Positions 6,216 to 7,549 of a stretch of DNA of 7,549 nucleotides are shown piece after piece. The notes under the pieces were generated by a model that searched no databases, was not told where the DNA came from, and saw nothing but the letters and a program-made list of their open reading frames with translations. Every line of letters begins with the position of its first letter. Positions within the stretch are counted from its first letter, which is position 1. The position numbers and the translations under genes are program-made. This DNA comes from an uncultured Lachnospiraceae bacterium (GTDB lineage: Bacteria; Bacillota; Clostridia; Lachnospirales; Lachnospiraceae): NCBI GenBank assembly GCA_902767065.1, contig CACXFW010000274.1, positions 1 to 7,549 on the forward strand, in the 5' to 3' direction.

Positions 6216-7337
6216 ATGAAAGAGGGAAAGGGCAAAAAAAGAAAAATGAGCCGCCGGCAGATCGTCCGGCTGGAACGCTCTTTGCTGGTTCTGGCCGCGG
6301 TCCTTCTTGCCGCGGGCGGCATCCTTCTGATCAGAAGGCCGGCGCGCAGGCATCCTGAGACAAAGCAGCAGGCGCAGACGACGGAACAGGCAGATTCTTC
6401 CCCGGAAGCGCATCAGGATACCTGGACCTTCAGCTTTGCCGGGGACTGTACGATCGGCAGCCTTCTCGAATGGCAGGGAACGCTCGATCAGGACTTCCAG
6501 TCAGTGACCGGAGAAAACTACGCGTATCCTTTCTCCGGGGTCAGGGAGGTCTTTGAGGCGGATGATTTCACCATGGTGAATCTGGAGGGAACCTTTACCG
6601 ATTCGGAAGACGCCGTGGTGAAGCCGTACCGGTTCAGAGGGAAACCGGCCTATGCCAGAATACTGAAAGAAGGCGGCGTGGACGCCGTTTCCATGGCCAA
6701 CAATCATTCCGGGGACTTTAAGGAGGAGGGGAAGCGGGACACCGTTGCCGCGCTGGATGCGGCCGGGATCCTGCACAGTGACGCCGCCTCTCCTCTGATC
6801 TTTGCGCTTCAGGACGGATTTACCGTCGGGATTGTCTCCTACAATACCGTTGATACCTATACGGGCGAGTGGCAGTGGCGCCAGGACATCAAGACGGATA
6901 TCGACACATGTAAAAGCGCCGGGTGCAGCCTGATCTTCGGTTTCATGCACTGGGGAACGGTCGAATATCTTCCGGAGCCCGAAGCCTGGGAGGTTTCTCT
7001 TGCGCATGACATGGCCGACTGGGGGTGCGACCTGATTGTGGGAGGCCACGCGCATATCCTGCAGCGCATGGAATATTACAATGAGGTACCGATCTTCTAT
7101 TCCATGGGGAACTTCTGTTATGGCGGAAACACGAATCCGGATGACAAGGATTCCGTGATCGTGCAGGCGGAGTATACATGGGACGCCGGCCGCAGGAGGG
7201 CCCGGCGGGAGAGCCTTCGCGTGATTCCCTGCCTGATCTCTTCCAGAAAAGACCGGAACGATTACTGTCCGACCCTGTGTGATGCCGGATCCGGTGATTT
7301 GCGCCGGATCCTGGAGAAGCTGGAATGGAGCGGGTGA
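6216..7337 (+). CDS. CapA/PgsA-like membrane-anchored metallophosphatase-fold protein
   Basis: Predicted 373-aa protein of the CapA family (poly-gamma-glutamate capsule biosynthesis type, calcineurin-like phosphoesterase fold). A very basic N-terminus (KEGKGKKRKMSRRQ) leads into one hydrophobic segment, about 22-39, giving a signal anchor that places the rest outside the cell. A low-complexity polar linker (45-68) follows. The catalytic-type motifs appear in order: FAGDCTIGS with Asp77, VNLEGT with Asn122 and Glu124, MANNHSGD (160-167), MHWGTVE with His245, GGHAHILQ with His278 and His280, and the closing YSMGNF. It starts 7 nt after cls and is probably co-transcribed with it. No capB, capC or capE partners are seen, so a role in polyglutamate capsule is uncertain; many lone homologues have unknown substrates. 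An ATG at 6246 after AAAGGG is an alternative start that would shorten it by 10 residues. Confidence 0.85.
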   Translation: MKEGKGKKRKMSRRQIVRLERSLLVLAAVLLAAGGILLIRRPARRHPETKQQAQTTEQADSSPEAHQDTWTFSFAGDCTIGSLLEWQGTLDQDFQSVTGENYAYPFSGVREVFEADDFTMVNLEGTFTDSEDAVVKPYRFRGKPAYARILKEGGVDAVSMANNHSGDFKEEGKRDTVAALDAAGILHSDAASPLIFALQDGFTVGIVSYNTVDTYTGEWQWRQDIKTDIDTCKSAGCSLIFGFMHWGTVEYLPEPEAWEVSLAHDMADWGCDLIVGGHAHILQRMEYYNEVPIFYSMGNFCYGGNTNPDDKDSVIVQAEYTWDAGRRRARRESLRVIPCLISSRKDRNDYCPTLCDAGSGDLRRILEKLEWSG

Positions 7338-7378
7338 GGAAATGACTATTCCGGATTCCTTTTGCCCTGGCGGCGAAG

Positions 7379-7406
7379 TCTGATACGCCGGGTCTGATAC
7401 GACGGG
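7379..7406. repeat. two-copy 14-bp tandem repeat
   Basis: TCTGATACGCCGGG (7379-7392) is followed directly by TCTGATACGACGGG (7393-7406), differing at one base. It lies in the 121-nt gap between the CapA-like gene and the MATE gene. It could be tandem operator half-sites for the transporter or a simple slippage duplication. No clear promoter or T-tailed terminator was recognised in this gap. Confidence 0.6.
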
Positions 7407-7458
7407 ATCTGGTGTTCATCGGTATGCTGCCTGAACGATGGATGAAGGGGGCGGATGC

Positions 7459-7549
7459 ATGGGCAGTTTCAAAAGCACACGGGACATGACGCAGGGATCG
7501 ATCGTAAAACAGGTCATTCTGTTTGCGTTTCCGCTGATGCTGGGAAATA
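7459..7549 (+). CDS. MATE-family multidrug efflux transporter, N-terminal fragment
   Basis: Only the first 30 codons are inside the window; the gene runs off the right edge. The translation begins MGSFKSTRDMTQGSIVKQ and continues into a hydrophobic stretch ending in FAFPLMLGN. This matches the opening of MATE/NorM-type sodium- or proton-coupled drug exporters, in which an (E/D)MT(K/E/Q)GS motif precedes transmembrane helix 1 and a (L/F)PLMLGN segment. A GA-rich ribosome site, GAAGGGGGCGG (7444-7454), ends 4 nt before the ATG. An upstream in-frame ATG at 7438 lacks a ribosome site and is less likely. The 121-nt gap after the preceding gene leaves open whether it has its own promoter. The substrate cannot be told from this fragment. 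Confidence 0.8.
   Translation, partial: MGSFKSTRDMTQGSIVKQVILFAFPLMLGN

Noticed and set aside
5270..6322. Long open frame (350 codons) on the minus strand across cls
   Set aside because: It is fully antisense to the two-HKD cardiolipin synthase, has no recognisable domain or good ribosome site, and reads as a codon-bias shadow.

Overview
The window looks like a chromosomal segment from a moderately GC-rich member of the Clostridia (Bacillota), most plausibly a Lachnospiraceae-type gut anaerobe. The basis is protein style (a UmuC paired with a HdiR/LexA-like regulator, a two-HKD cardiolipin synthase with two N-terminal membrane segments, a membrane-anchored CapA-like protein, a MATE transporter) and strong AGGAGG-type ribosome binding sites. 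No rRNA, tRNA, insertion sequence, CRISPR array or phage structural gene is visible, so the taxonomic call is inference.

Layout. Positions 1-232 are non-coding as far as can be seen. They hold a 64-nt imperfect hairpin (5-68), a smaller hairpin (90-106) and a candidate promoter (136-163) for a complete phosphoglucosamine mutase gene, glmM (233-1588, +). glmM converges on a two-gene minus-strand SOS-type cassette, with a strong hairpin (1616-1646) between the 3' ends. The cassette reads right to left: a self-cleaving HTH-S24 regulator resembling HdiR/LexA (3438-4301), a 145-nt gap holding a GC-rich imperfect palindrome, then a Y-family error-prone polymerase of the UmuC type (1655-3292, GTG start) with a beta-clamp-binding motif.

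The divergent intergenic region 4302-4642 (341 nt) has no convincing gene but is dense in structure. On the minus strand it carries a candidate promoter for the regulator gene (4480-4508). Next comes a 126-nt inverted repeat with 24-bp and 15-bp perfect arms (4334-4459), which would form a very stable hairpin at the 5' end of the regulator mRNA. On the plus strand it carries an extended -10 promoter embedded in a 16-bp near-palindrome (4538-4553) and a leader hairpin (4597-4612) before the plus-strand genes.

The plus-strand genes are cardiolipin synthase (4643-6208), a CapA/PgsA-type metallophosphatase-fold protein 7 nt downstream (6216-7337), and after a 121-nt gap the first 30 codons of a MATE-family efflux transporter (7459 to the window edge). 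The first two look co-transcribed and concern the cell envelope.

Biologically, the most coherent unit is the regulator-umuC cassette. By analogy with HdiR-umuC of Lactococcus, DNA damage would activate RecA, RecA would trigger autocleavage of the regulator, and the error-prone polymerase would be derepressed. The most unexplained element is the long hairpin between the regulator's promoter and its start codon.
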